NCBI RefSeq assembly: GCF_000716715.1
Contig: NZ_JNYJ01000043.1
Span: 62,001-126,000 of the forward strand
Direction of reading: 5' to 3'
Length of the DNA stretch: 64,000 nt
From: Dactylosporangium aurantiacum
GTDB lineage: Bacteria; Actinomycetota; Actinomycetes; Mycobacteriales; Micromonosporaceae
Numbering within the stretch: position 1 is the first letter of the stretch; every line of letters begins with the position of its first letter. Shown in pieces: positions 8,383-16,180 of this stretch. The notes beneath the pieces are model-generated. The model was not told where the DNA came from. It worked only from the letters and a program-made list of their open reading frames with translations, and ran no database searches. A program made the translations under genes and the position numbers.

Positions 8383-8985
8383 TCCGGGTCCTGCTCGCCG
8401 ACGACGAGGAGCTGATCCGGGCCGCCCTCGCCGCGCTGCTCGGCCTGGAGGCGGACCTCGACGTCGTCGCGCAGGCCGCCGACGGCCGGGCGGCCCTGGA
8501 CGCGGCCCTGGCGCACCGGCCCGACGTGGCCGTCGTCGACCTGGAGATGCCGGCCCTCGACGGGCTGCAGGTCACCGCCGAACTGACCCGGGCGCTGCCG
8601 GAGTGCGCGGTGGTGATCCTCACCGGCCGGGGCCGCCCCGCCCACCCGGCCCGGGCACTCGCCGCCGGCGCGAAGGGCTTCCTGGTGAAGGGCGCCCCGG
8701 GCGGCGCCCTCGCCGACGTGATCCGCCGGGTGCACGGCGGCGGCCGGTACGTCGACCCCGCCCTCGCCGCCGACGCCCTCGCCACCCCGCCGTGCCCGCT
8801 CACCCCCCCGCGAGCTGGACGTGCTGCGGCTCGCCGAGCACGGCACCCCGACCGCGGTCATCGCCCGCCGGACGAACCTGTCCGCCGGCACGGTCCGCAA
8901 CTACCTGGCCGCCGCCACCCAGAAGCTCGGCGTCGCCGACCGCGCCGAGGCGTACGCCCTCGCCCACCGCCACGGCTGGCTGTAA
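8379..8985 (+). pseudogene. NarL-family response regulator, frameshifted in a C7 run
   Basis: The receiver domain is intact: LLADDEEL, phospho-acceptor Asp about residue 54 in VVDLEMP, and the conserved Lys in KGFLVKGAPG. Just before the LuxR-type HTH, the C run at 8803-8809 has seven bases. With six, the sequence would read LTPRELDVL and continue through AVIARRTNLSAGTVRNYLAAATQKLG to a stop at 8983-8985, a perfect NarL C-terminus. As written, the HTH is out of frame and the receiver runs into unrelated residues. Either this is a homopolymer sequencing error, or the regulator has lost DNA binding. Its GTG start overlaps the kinase stop. Confidence 0.8.
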
Positions 8986-9211
8986 ACCGCCGTCCGTCAC
9001 AGGCCCGACCGGCGGCAGCAATGCGACGGGGACGTAATCCCGCGAGGGGCTCGGTGCGGTGGTGCAGCACGGACCGCGACCACGCCACCCAGTCGCGCGG
9101 CCGCCAGGCCACGCGGAACCACGAAGGCCGCAGCACTCACCAGCGAAATACACATGGCCCATCGGTCCCGCACGCGAACCACAACCAACAGCCCTCAGCG
9201 CACCGAGAACC

Positions 9212-9225
9212 GGAGAGCGCTCTCC
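9212..9225. promoter_or_regulatory. Distal LacI-type operator
   Basis: Perfect 14-bp palindrome GGAGAGCGCTCTCC, identical to the second copy at 9329-9342. The centre AGCGCT with flanking G/C resembles binding sites of LacI-family sugar regulators such as CebR/CelR (TGGGAGCGCTCCCA). The rest of 8986-9408 holds only this operator pair and the promoter ahead of the DUF1996 gene; no gene is seen. Confidence 0.7.
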
Positions 9226-9296
9226 ATCCAAGGCTTAAATTCCCCTGAGCTAGGGGCGAAATGTCCAACTTCGCACCGGCAGGACGTCGGAACGTA

Positions 9297-9325
9297 TTGA
9301 CGGACCGGCCAGGCGGGCGCAACAT
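9297..9325 (+). promoter_or_regulatory. Probable promoter of the DUF1996 gene
   Basis: TTGACG at 9297-9302, a 17-bp spacer, then CAACAT at 9320-9325 as a weak -10. The predicted start of transcription (about 9332) lies inside the operator at 9329-9342, which suits repression by steric block. Predicted from sequence only. Confidence 0.5.
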
Positions 9326-9328
9326 TTG

Positions 9329-9342
9329 GGAGAGCGCTCTCC
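9329..9342. promoter_or_regulatory. Proximal LacI-type operator over the predicted transcription start
   Basis: Second copy of GGAGAGCGCTCTCC, flanked by TTTG and AAAG, centred 117 bp downstream of the first. The distance is about eleven helical turns, allowing both sites to face the same side and loop. No LacI-family gene is present in the window, so the repressor would be encoded elsewhere. Confidence 0.72.
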
Positions 9343-9408
9343 AAAGCGGCGCTTCCCGCCACTGGTTCCCCGCCGGAGCCGGCACCCGCCCACACCCCTG
9401 GGAGCTCC

Positions 9409-10821
9409 ATGAACACAAGACGGCTCAGAAGAATCCTGACCCCCATCGGGGTCACCACCGCGGTGGTCGCGTCGATGGTCGTCGGCGCGATCCAGCTCAC
9501 GGCCGCCGACGCCGCCGACACCACCCTGCTCTCGCTCAACAAGCCGGCCCTCGCGTCCTCGCAGGAGCTCGGCGAGTCGCCGCCGGCCGGCGCGTTCGAC
9601 AACAACCCGGGCACCCGCTGGGGCAGCCAGTGGAGCGACCCGCAGTGGCTGCGCGTCGACCTCGGCGCCACGGCGAGCATCACCCAGGTCGTGCTGCAGT
9701 GGGAGAACGCGTACGCCAAGGCGTTCCAGATCCAGACCTCGCCCGACGGCAACGCCTGGACGAGCATCTACAGCACCACCACCGGCACCGGCGGCACGCA
9801 GACGCTCAACGTCAACGGCTCCGGCCGCTACGTGCGGATGTACGGCACGCAGCGCGGCACCGGCTACGGCTACTCGCTGTGGGAGTTCAAGGTGTACGGC
9901 ACGTCCACCGGGACCCAGCCGCCGACCAGCGGCCCCGGCTGGGTCGACGCCCCGAACCCGGTCATCGGCGTGACCCCGTCGACGGCGACCCCGCCGGCGA
10001 CGAACCCGCCGACGACCCACCACGAGTTCCAGGCCAACTGCGCGGTCAGCCGCAGCAACCTCAACGACGACCCGATCGTGTTCTTCGGCCTGCCGGGCGC
10101 GTCGCACTCGCACACCTTCATGGGCAACACCACCACCAACGCGAACACGACCCTGCCGTCGCTGCAGGCCGGTGGCACCGCCTGCATCACGCCGGGCGAC
10201 AAGACCGCGTACTGGATGCCGACCCTGCTCAACAACGGCGTCGCCGTGCAGCCCGTCGGCCGCCAGGTCATCTACTACAAGAGCGGCGTGCTCGACTACC
10301 GCAGCGTCCGCCCGATGCCGGCCGGTCTGCGGTTCGTCGTGGGCAGCCCGTCCTCCACGCTCGACCAGTTCAAGAACCACCCGGGCGCGGTCGAGGGCTT
10401 CGAGTGCGGTGACCTGGTCCGCCAGTGGGACATCCCGGCCAACTGCGCCGTGGGCAGCCAGCTCAACGTCCGGTTCCAGGCCCCGAGCTGCTGGGACGGG
10501 CTGCACCTGGACTCCCCCGACCACAAGGCGCACATGGCCTACCCGGTCGTCGGGGTCTGCCCGTCGTCGCACCCGGTCGCGGTCAACATGATCGAGTTCA
10601 AGATGGCGTGGCCGGTCAGCGGCAACATGGCGAACGTGGCGTTCTCCAGCGGCCGCGGGTACTCGTTCCACTACGACGTGTACAACGCCTGGGACGCGCC
10701 CACCCTGGCCGCGCTGACCACCCACTGCATCAACGGTGGCCTGCAGTGCGACCCGCGCGGCTACGACCAGTACAAGCCGGAGCGGGGCGCGGCGCTCAAC
10801 GCGGACTACGTCCTGCCCTAA
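9409..10821 (+). CDS. Secreted F5/8C (CBM32-like) + DUF1996 protein
   Basis: 470 residues. Signal peptide with basic start MNTRRLRR and a hydrophobic core, cleaved near AADA-AD. Residues about 40-165 form a discoidin/F5/8 type C-like domain (NKPALASSQE, AFDNNPGTRWGSQW, WLRVDLGA, GRYVRMYGT, YGYSLWEFKVYG). A TPP-rich linker leads into a DUF1996 domain (about 200-470) with its recurring features: FQANCAVS, DDPIVFFGLPGASHSHTF, PSCWDGLHLDSPDHKAHMAYP and paired cysteines. DUF1996 has no settled function; its His/Asp-rich conserved motifs look like a catalytic or metal site (inference). A LacI-type operator pair in front suggests carbohydrate-controlled expression. A related DUF1996 protein lies at 13395-14768. 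Confidence 0.92.
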   Translation: MNTRRLRRILTPIGVTTAVVASMVVGAIQLTAADAADTTLLSLNKPALASSQELGESPPAGAFDNNPGTRWGSQWSDPQWLRVDLGATASITQVVLQWENAYAKAFQIQTSPDGNAWTSIYSTTTGTGGTQTLNVNGSGRYVRMYGTQRGTGYGYSLWEFKVYGTSTGTQPPTSGPGWVDAPNPVIGVTPSTATPPATNPPTTHHEFQANCAVSRSNLNDDPIVFFGLPGASHSHTFMGNTTTNANTTLPSLQAGGTACITPGDKTAYWMPTLLNNGVAVQPVGRQVIYYKSGVLDYRSVRPMPAGLRFVVGSPSSTLDQFKNHPGAVEGFECGDLVRQWDIPANCAVGSQLNVRFQAPSCWDGLHLDSPDHKAHMAYPVVGVCPSSHPVAVNMIEFKMAWPVSGNMANVAFSSGRGYSFHYDVYNAWDAPTLAALTTHCINGGLQCDPRGYDQYKPERGAALNADYVLP

Positions 10822-10839
10822 CCGCCGGACGCACGGCCC

Positions 10840-10870
10840 GGCGCCCCACCCGCACCACGGGTGGGGCGCC
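10840..10870 (+). terminator. Hairpin terminator after the DUF1996 gene
   Basis: Perfect 13-bp stem (GGCGCCCCACCCG and its complement) with a 5-base loop, 18 bases after the stop. There is no T-tract, as is common in GC-rich actinomycetes. It argues that the kinase gene starts downstream, not at the GTG within the stem at 10861. Confidence 0.75.
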
Positions 10871-10917
10871 GACTCGCGTCTATGTCCGGCGGCGCCGCGG
10901 GGCGTAGAGTCCCGGCC

Positions 10918-12078
10918 GTGGGGCAGCATGTCGACAGGGTGGTGGCACCGGCCGCCCTCGGACGTGCGGTGCTGCTCGGCCGGGCGGCCGTCACGCTGAC
11001 CGCCGGCGCCGCCGGGCTGCGGCTGGTCGCCGACCCCCGCCCGCTGCTGGCCGCGCTCGCCCTCGTCGCGGTGACCACCGCCGCCGGGCTCGCCGTGCTG
11101 TCGCGCCACCCGCACGTCGCCGGCCACCCGGTGCCCGTGCTCGCCGCCGACACCGCCGCCGTGCTCGGCGTCCTCGCCCTCGACGGGGGCGGCGTCACCT
11201 ACTCCTGCTGCGCCGTCGGCGCGTCCGCGCTCGCCGGGGCCCTCGCCGGCATGTGGGCGCTGCTGCCCGCGGCGGCGCACACCGCGCTCGGCTACACCGT
11301 CGCCGCCGCGGTCCTGCCCACCGGCGCCGACCCGCGCCTCGCCGGCTTCGTGCTGGCGTTCCCGATCGCGTGCGTGCTCGCCGCGGCCGGGGCCGCCGTC
11401 GCCACCGCGGCGCTGCGCCGGTACATGGAGCTGTCGGTGCGGGTGGTCGCGTCGGCGCAACGTACCGCGGCCGCCTCCGAACGCGCCCGCCTCGCCCGGG
11501 AGCTGCACGACTCCGTCACCAAGACGCTGCGCGGCGTGTCCTTCGCCGCGCTCGCCCTGCCCCAGTCGCTGCGCCGCCACCCGGACCTGGCCGAGCAGCT
11601 CGCCGGCACCGTGTCCCGCGGCGCGGAGGCCGCCGCGCAGGAGGCCCGGGAGCTCGTCGACGGCCTGCGCCTCGACACGCCCGACGGCGACTTCGCCGGC
11701 ATCGTCGAGGAGATCTGCCGGCGGTGGTCGCAGGCGCACGGCATCCCGGTCCGCCTCGCCGCGGCACCGGTCGACCCGCCGGTCGCGGTGCGGTACGAGC
11801 TGTGCCGCATCCTGCAGGAGGCGCTGCAGAACGTGGCCCGGCACGCCTCGGCCCGGCAGGTCGGCGTCGCCGTCCGCGGCGTCCCGGGCCGGCTGGAGCT
11901 GCGGGTCCACGACGACGGGCGCGGCTTCGGGCTGCCCGCCGACCTGGCGCAGCTGCGCGCCGCCCGGCACTTCGGGCTGATCGGCATGTACGAGCGGGCC
12001 GCCACCGTCAACGGCAGCCTGCACGTCGCGTCCTCGCCGGGCCGCGGCACGACCGTCGAGGTGACGGTGCCGGCATGA
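10918..12078 (+). CDS. DesK-type sensor histidine kinase, paralogue of 578-1759
   Basis: 386 residues from GTG 10918. With this start the phospho-acceptor His falls at about residue 197 (ARELHDSVTKTL), matching His 198 of the paralogous kinase, which is why it was preferred over ATG 10882. The N-terminal half is five or six membrane helices with the shared LVLAFPIACVLAAAG segment. HisKA_3 and HATPase domains (EALQNVARHAS, DDGRGFG, FGLIGMYERA) are complete. The stop overlaps the ATG of the response regulator. It sits in an operon with that regulator and an anchored CBM35-like protein, between two DUF1996 genes, so a role in sensing envelope or environmental carbohydrate is plausible but inferred. 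Confidence 0.92.
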   Translation: MGQHVDRVVAPAALGRAVLLGRAAVTLTAGAAGLRLVADPRPLLAALALVAVTTAAGLAVLSRHPHVAGHPVPVLAADTAAVLGVLALDGGGVTYSCCAVGASALAGALAGMWALLPAAAHTALGYTVAAAVLPTGADPRLAGFVLAFPIACVLAAAGAAVATAALRRYMELSVRVVASAQRTAAASERARLARELHDSVTKTLRGVSFAALALPQSLRRHPDLAEQLAGTVSRGAEAAAQEARELVDGLRLDTPDGDFAGIVEEICRRWSQAHGIPVRLAAAPVDPPVAVRYELCRILQEALQNVARHASARQVGVAVRGVPGRLELRVHDDGRGFGLPADLAQLRAARHFGLIGMYERAATVNGSLHVASSPGRGTTVEVTVPA

Positions 12079-12722
12079 TCGACGTGCTGGTGGTCGACGA
12101 CAACCCGATCGTGCGGGCGGCGCTGCGCGGGTACCTCGACGGGCTGGACGGTGTACGCGTGGTCGCCGAGGCCGCCGACGGGCGCGAGGCCGTCGCCCGG
12201 GCCCTGGCGCACCGGCCGGCGGTGACGCTGCTGGACCACCGGATGCCGGTCGCCGACGGGCTCTCCGCCCTCGAGGAGCTGAGCCGGCTCACCGGCGTCC
12301 TCGTCATCACCAGCGACGCCGGCGCCGACCTCATCGGCGCGATGCTGCGCGGCGGCGCCCGCGGCTACCTCGTCCACGGCGCGTTCGACCCCGACGAGCT
12401 GCGCCGGGCGGTGCTCGCCGTCGCCGCCGGGCAGGGGTGGCTGTCGCCGGTCGCGGCGGCCGTCGCCACCGCGACCGTGCGGGCGCAGGCGTCCCGGGAG
12501 GACCTCGCCGAGCGGCAGGAGCGGACCCTCGCCCGGTTCCGGCTGACCCGCCGCGAGCGCGACGTGCTCGACCTGCTCGCGGAAGGGCTGTCCAACGCGG
12601 CGATCGCGCACCGCCTGCTGCTGACGGAGAAGACGGTGAAGAACCACCTGCACCACATCTTCACGAAGCTGGGCGTCAGCGGCCGCATGGAGGCCGTGCT
12701 GCTGTGGACCGGCCGCCGGTGA
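12075..12722 (+). CDS. NarL/FixJ-family response regulator
   Basis: 215 residues. Receiver domain with VVDDN at 7-10 and phospho-acceptor Asp about residue 54 (LLDHRMPVADG), then a LuxR-type HTH from about 152 (LTRRERDVLDLLAEGLSNAAIAHRLLLTEKTVKNH). ATG 12075 overlaps the kinase stop and its own stop overlaps the GTG of the anchored CBM protein (GTGA), so all three genes are coupled. It is a close paralogue of the regulator at 1-516. Targets are unknown; the flanking DUF1996 genes are natural candidates. Confidence 0.94.
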   Translation: MIDVLVVDDNPIVRAALRGYLDGLDGVRVVAEAADGREAVARALAHRPAVTLLDHRMPVADGLSALEELSRLTGVLVITSDAGADLIGAMLRGGARGYLVHGAFDPDELRRAVLAVAAGQGWLSPVAAAVATATVRAQASREDLAERQERTLARFRLTRRERDVLDLLAEGLSNAAIAHRLLLTEKTVKNHLHHIFTKLGVSGRMEAVLLWTGRR

Positions 12723-13375
12723 CCGGCGACGCCACGGTGCACGCCGAGGGGCGGGTGTGGCCGCGCCGGCTCGGCTGGGCGGCCCTCGCGGCCGCGGTCG
12801 CGGCGACGGCGACGTTCGTGCCGCCGCTGGTGCTGCCGGACGGCCGCGACCACCCGCCGGCCGCGACCGCCCCGACACCCCCGCGCACCTCCCCGCCGGC
12901 CACCGAACCGGCGGCCACGCCGTCCCCGGCGGCGGGCGGCACCACGCCGGCGGTGGTGCCACGCACCCCCTCCGCGAAGCCGTCGGCGTCGGCCGGGTTC
13001 GCCCCGATCAGCCTGCACGCGGCCGACGAGGCCAACCTGCGCAACGGCGCCCGGATCATCGAGTGCCCGACCTGCGTCGGCGGCAGCCGGGTCGGCTACA
13101 TCGGCGGGCCGAACACCCTGGCGATCCGGGTCGCGGACGTCCCGGCGGCCGGCGAGCGGACCCTGACCGTCACATACGAGACGGCGGAGACCCGCACGCT
13201 GCGCGTGTCCGTCGGCGACGGGCCCGTGCACACCCTGACCCTCAGCGGCGCCGGCGACTGGCGCATCCCGGCGAGCGTGTCGCTGCGGGTACACCTGCCG
13301 GCGGGCACCAGCTGGGTCAGGTTCTTCAACGACGCCGGACCGGCCCCCGACGTCAACCGCATCGAGCTGCGCTGA
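12719..13375 (+). CDS. Membrane-anchored CBM35-like surface protein, third gene of kinase operon
   Basis: 218 residues from GTG 12719. A cytoplasmic N-terminus of about 15 residues, one membrane helix (LGWAALAAAVAATATFVPPL), a Pro/Thr/Ala-rich stalk to about residue 90, then a beta-sandwich of about 120 residues. The domain shows CBM6/35 hallmarks: ADEANLRNGARI, CVGGSRVGYIG, TLTVTYETAE, LSGAGDW, VHLPAGTSWVRFFNDAGPAPDVNRIEL. No catalytic domain is attached, so it probably binds rather than cleaves glycan. Coupled to a DesK kinase and NarL regulator, it may present the ligand or sense wall state for the kinase. The equivalent protein in the paralogous operon (1759-2496) occupies the first rather than last position. 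Confidence 0.85.
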   Translation: MTGDATVHAEGRVWPRRLGWAALAAAVAATATFVPPLVLPDGRDHPPAATAPTPPRTSPPATEPAATPSPAAGGTTPAVVPRTPSAKPSASAGFAPISLHAADEANLRNGARIIECPTCVGGSRVGYIGGPNTLAIRVADVPAAGERTLTVTYETAETRTLRVSVGDGPVHTLTLSGAGDWRIPASVSLRVHLPAGTSWVRFFNDAGPAPDVNRIELR

Positions 13376-13394
13376 CGCCGGGGGACGGCTCAGG

Positions 13395-14768
13395 TCAGAA
13401 CGTGCCGGCGGTGTTGCACTTGGCCCGCTGCACCACGCAGTTCTTCACCCGCTTGCCGAGCGCGGTGTTGTCCCAGGCCAGGAACGCGTCGCCGTGGAAC
13501 GACGAGGCCATCCCCGACGACAGCGTGAACCCGTCGGCGGAGCCCGGCGTCGGGTACGCGATGACGAACGACACCGACGGGATCGCCACCGGGAACGCGG
13601 CGGGGCAGGTGCCGTCGTTGGTGTAGGCGACGTGCCCCTTGTGGGTCGGGCTGTCCAGGTGCACACCGTCCCAGCAGTCCTGGAAGACGAGCTGGAACAG
13701 CAGCGACGCGCCGGGCGCGCACCGGGGCCAGTTGCCGTCGGCGCTGCGGCCGGCCTCGCCGCCGGGGCCCGCGCAGTAGAACTGGTTGACCGTGCCGGCC
13801 GGGGTCGGCGCCTGCAGCTTCGCGTCGCCGGCGATCATCCGGAAGCCCTGCGGGAACGGCACCGTCCGGCTGGAGTCGGTGAGGCGGGAGCCGTAGTAGA
13901 CGACGACGGCCTTCGGCTCGACGGGCTGGCCGTGCTCGTACAGCGTCGGCACCCAGTACGCGGAGAGGTCCGGCGCCGGCGCGCAGCTGGTGCCGGCGTT
14001 GGCCAGCAGCGTGTCCGTGGTGCTGTTCGCGTCGGTGCTGCGGTTGCCGATGAAGCTGTGCATGTGCGACGCGCCCGGCAGGCCGGGGAAGACGATCGGG
14101 TCGTCCTTGCGCGAGTGGCTGTACGTGCACGACGCGTTGAACTCCGGGACGCGCACCGCGTCCGCCGGCGCCGGGTCCATCGGCAGCGCGTTGAACGCGG
14201 CCAGTTGCGCGTTCCACTTCGCCTGGTCGACCCGTACCCAGCCGGTGCCGGACGCGGAGGCGGACGGGGTACCGCTGCCGCCGACGCCGGTGAACGAGAA
14301 CCAGTTGATGTTCACGAAGTCGGCGCCGCTGCCGGCCCGCACGACCGCGAACACCGCCTGCGGGCCCGCCGTCGCGTGGGTGCCGGTCGCGGACAGCGTC
14401 GTCCACGCCTGCCAGCCGCCGGTGGGCGCGATCGGGAACTGGGCGAGCAGCGGCCCGCTCACCGAGCCGGTGCGCAGCTCCACGGTGCCGGAGCCGGTGG
14501 CGGAGGCGACCCGCGCCGTGACGGTGACGCCGCCGGCCGGGCCGAGGTCGACGCCGTCGAACCGCATCCAGTCGCCGTTGGCGAGGTACGCGACGTTCTG
14601 GCCGCCGCCGGTGTCGACGGTGGTCTCGACCTGGACGCCGGACTGCGCGGCGTACGCCTCGGCCTGCACGACGACCGTGGTCGCCGCGTCGGCCATGGTG
14701 ACCGCGGTGACGGTGACGCCGGCGAGCGCGACGGCGAGGACGCCGGCCGCGCGCCTGAGTCTGGACAT
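13395..14768 (-). CDS. Secreted CBM6/35-like + DUF1996 protein
   Basis: 457 residues. Signal peptide MSRLRRAAGVLAVALAGVTV ending near MADA-AT. Residues about 30-160 form a CBM6/35-like domain (VVVQAEAYAAQSGVQVE, GGGQNVAYLANGDWMRFDGVDL, VNINWFSF), then the DUF1996 domain (EFNASCTYSHSRKDDPIVFPGLPGASHMHSF, QDCWDGVHLDSPTHKGHVAY, GMASSFHGDAFLAWDN). An AGGAGG ribosome binding site supports ATG 14768. Compared with the protein at 9409-10821 it keeps the DUF1996 core but has a different carbohydrate-binding module. It converges on the CBM35-like gene with a 19-bp gap. The leader holds an inverted repeat GGAACG-N5-CGTTCC (14791-14807), possibly an operator. Confidence 0.92.
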   Translation of the reverse strand: MSRLRRAAGVLAVALAGVTVTAVTMADAATTVVVQAEAYAAQSGVQVETTVDTGGGQNVAYLANGDWMRFDGVDLGPAGGVTVTARVASATGSGTVELRTGSVSGPLLAQFPIAPTGGWQAWTTLSATGTHATAGPQAVFAVVRAGSGADFVNINWFSFTGVGGSGTPSASASGTGWVRVDQAKWNAQLAAFNALPMDPAPADAVRVPEFNASCTYSHSRKDDPIVFPGLPGASHMHSFIGNRSTDANSTTDTLLANAGTSCAPAPDLSAYWVPTLYEHGQPVEPKAVVVYYGSRLTDSSRTVPFPQGFRMIAGDAKLQAPTPAGTVNQFYCAGPGGEAGRSADGNWPRCAPGASLLFQLVFQDCWDGVHLDSPTHKGHVAYTNDGTCPAAFPVAIPSVSFVIAYPTPGSADGFTLSSGMASSFHGDAFLAWDNTALGKRVKNCVVQRAKCNTAGTF

Positions 14769-14848
14769 GATGCTCCTCCTGGCGGGAAGGGGAACGGGAT
14801 GCGTTCCACGCTAGGAGCCGCCGCCGGTGGGCACCTGAGTCCAAAGGT

Positions 14849-15271
14849 TCAGTCGGGGGGCCCAATTCCCGTCCACAGGTCCGCGGCGGTGCCGACGTCG
14901 ACGTGCCGCTCGTACGTGGCGACCTTCCCCGCGATCAGGCCGAGACAGTCGTGCAGCTCGGCCAGCTGCCGCTCGATCCTGCCCTGGTGCTCGCGCAGCA
15001 GCTCCAGGCGCTCGGACTCGTTGCCGGGGCCGGCCTTGACCAGCTCCACGAACCGCCGGATCGACTGCAGCGGCATGCCGGTCGCCCGCAGCTTCGTGCA
15101 CACCTCGAGCCAGTCCAGGTCGGCCTGGCAGTAGACCCTCCGGCCGGTCGCGGAGCGGCGGACCTCCGTGGTGAAGAGCCCTTCCCGCTCGTACATGCGC
15201 AACGTGTGGACGCTGAGTCCGGTGCGCTCGGCGACCTGGCCGATGCTCAGCGCCGTGTCGAGGACCGTCAT
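14849..15271 (-). CDS. MerR-family transcriptional regulator
   Basis: 140 residues. N-terminal winged HTH (LSIGQVAERTGLSVHTLRMYEREGLF, then RRSATGRRVYCQADLDWLE) and a long dimerisation helix. It has a single conserved-region Cys and no clear metal-binding cysteine cluster, so it is of the redox/small-ligand rather than heavy-metal type. It is divergent from the SDR gene at 15329, and the 57-bp gap holds a MerR-type promoter with a palindromic operator. By analogy with MerR-SDR pairs in actinomycetes it likely activates the SDR gene. Confidence 0.93.
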   Translation of the reverse strand: MTVLDTALSIGQVAERTGLSVHTLRMYEREGLFTTEVRRSATGRRVYCQADLDWLEVCTKLRATGMPLQSIRRFVELVKAGPGNESERLELLREHQGRIERQLAELHDCLGLIAGKVATYERHVDVGTAADLWTGIGPPD

Positions 15272-15290
15272 GGCTGGCAGGGTACCGCCG

Positions 15291-15321
15291 TTGACCTAGA
15301 CCACGGTCTAGGAAATAGCGT
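15291..15321 (+). promoter_or_regulatory. MerR-type promoter with palindromic operator, likely leaderless
   Basis: TTGACC (15291-15296), a 19-bp spacer, then TAGCGT (15316-15321). The over-long 19-bp spacer is the hallmark of MerR-activated promoters. The spacer carries a perfect palindrome CCTAGACC-AC-GGTCTAGG (15295-15312). Transcription would start near 15328-15329, at the ATG of the SDR gene itself, implying a leaderless mRNA. Confidence 0.8.
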
Positions 15322-15328
15322 CCGCCGC

Positions 15329-16180
15329 ATGACCCATCCCACTGCGGACGACGTCCTGCGCGGCGTCGACCTGACCGGCCGGACCGCGATCGTCACCGGC
15401 GGCACGTCCGGCATCGGCCTGGAGACCGCGACCGCGCTCGCCCGGGCCGGCGCCCGCGTCGTCGCCGGCGCCCGCGTCGTGACCTCGGTGCCCGGCGTGG
15501 AGGTGCGCCGGCTGGACCTCGCCGACCTCGACCAGGTCCGCGAGTTCGCCGCCGGCTTCGACACCGTCGACATCCTGATCGCCAACGCCGGCATCATGGC
15601 GTGCCCGCTCACCCGCGTCGGGCCGGGGTGGGAGGCGCAGTTCGCGATCAACCACCTCGGGCACTTCGCGCTCGTGCACCACCTGTGGCCGGCGCTGCTG
15701 CGCGGCCGGGACGCCCGGGTCGTCGTGGTGTCCTCCAACGCGAAGCCCGACGCGCCGATCCGCTGGGACGACCCGCACTTCACCACGGGCTACGACAAGT
15801 GGGCCGCCTACGGGCAGTCGAAGGCCGCGAACGCCCTCTTCGCCGCGCAGCTGGACGTGTTCGGTCAGGCGGCGGCGGGTGTACGGGCGAGCTCCACCCA
15901 TCCCGGCGCGATCCTGACCCCGCTGCAGCGGCACCTGACCCGGGACGAGATGGTGGCGGCCGGCTGGATCGACGAGGCGGGACGGGCCGCGCCGTACTTC
16001 AAGACCACCGCGCAGGGCGCGGCGACGCAGGTGTGGGCGGCGATCACCCCGGAGGCCGCGGGCCGGCACTGCGACGACTGCGCGGTGACACCGTTCCGGC
16101 CGTCGCCGGACGACGCCGCGCGCCTGTGGACGATGTCGGCGGCGATGACGGGCCTGCCGGCTACGCCCGCAGGTACGTGA
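15329..16180 (+). CDS. Short-chain dehydrogenase/reductase
   Basis: 283 residues, Rossmann-fold NAD(P)H oxidoreductase of the classical-to-extended type. Cofactor motif TGGTSGIG at about 23-30, NAG at 85-87, catalytic Ser about 135 (VVVSSNA) and Tyr160-x3-Lys164 (YGQSK). The sequence NHLGHFALVHHLWPAL places it with the retinol-dehydrogenase/WW-oxidoreductase-like SDRs common in actinomycetes. Controlled by the divergent MerR regulator. Substrate unknown. Its last 20 bases overlap the 3' end of the response regulator on the other strand. Confidence 0.92.
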   Translation: MTHPTADDVLRGVDLTGRTAIVTGGTSGIGLETATALARAGARVVAGARVVTSVPGVEVRRLDLADLDQVREFAAGFDTVDILIANAGIMACPLTRVGPGWEAQFAINHLGHFALVHHLWPALLRGRDARVVVVSSNAKPDAPIRWDDPHFTTGYDKWAAYGQSKAANALFAAQLDVFGQAAAGVRASSTHPGAILTPLQRHLTRDEMVAAGWIDEAGRAAPYFKTTAQGAATQVWAAITPEAAGRHCDDCAVTPFRPSPDDAARLWTMSAAMTGLPATPAGT

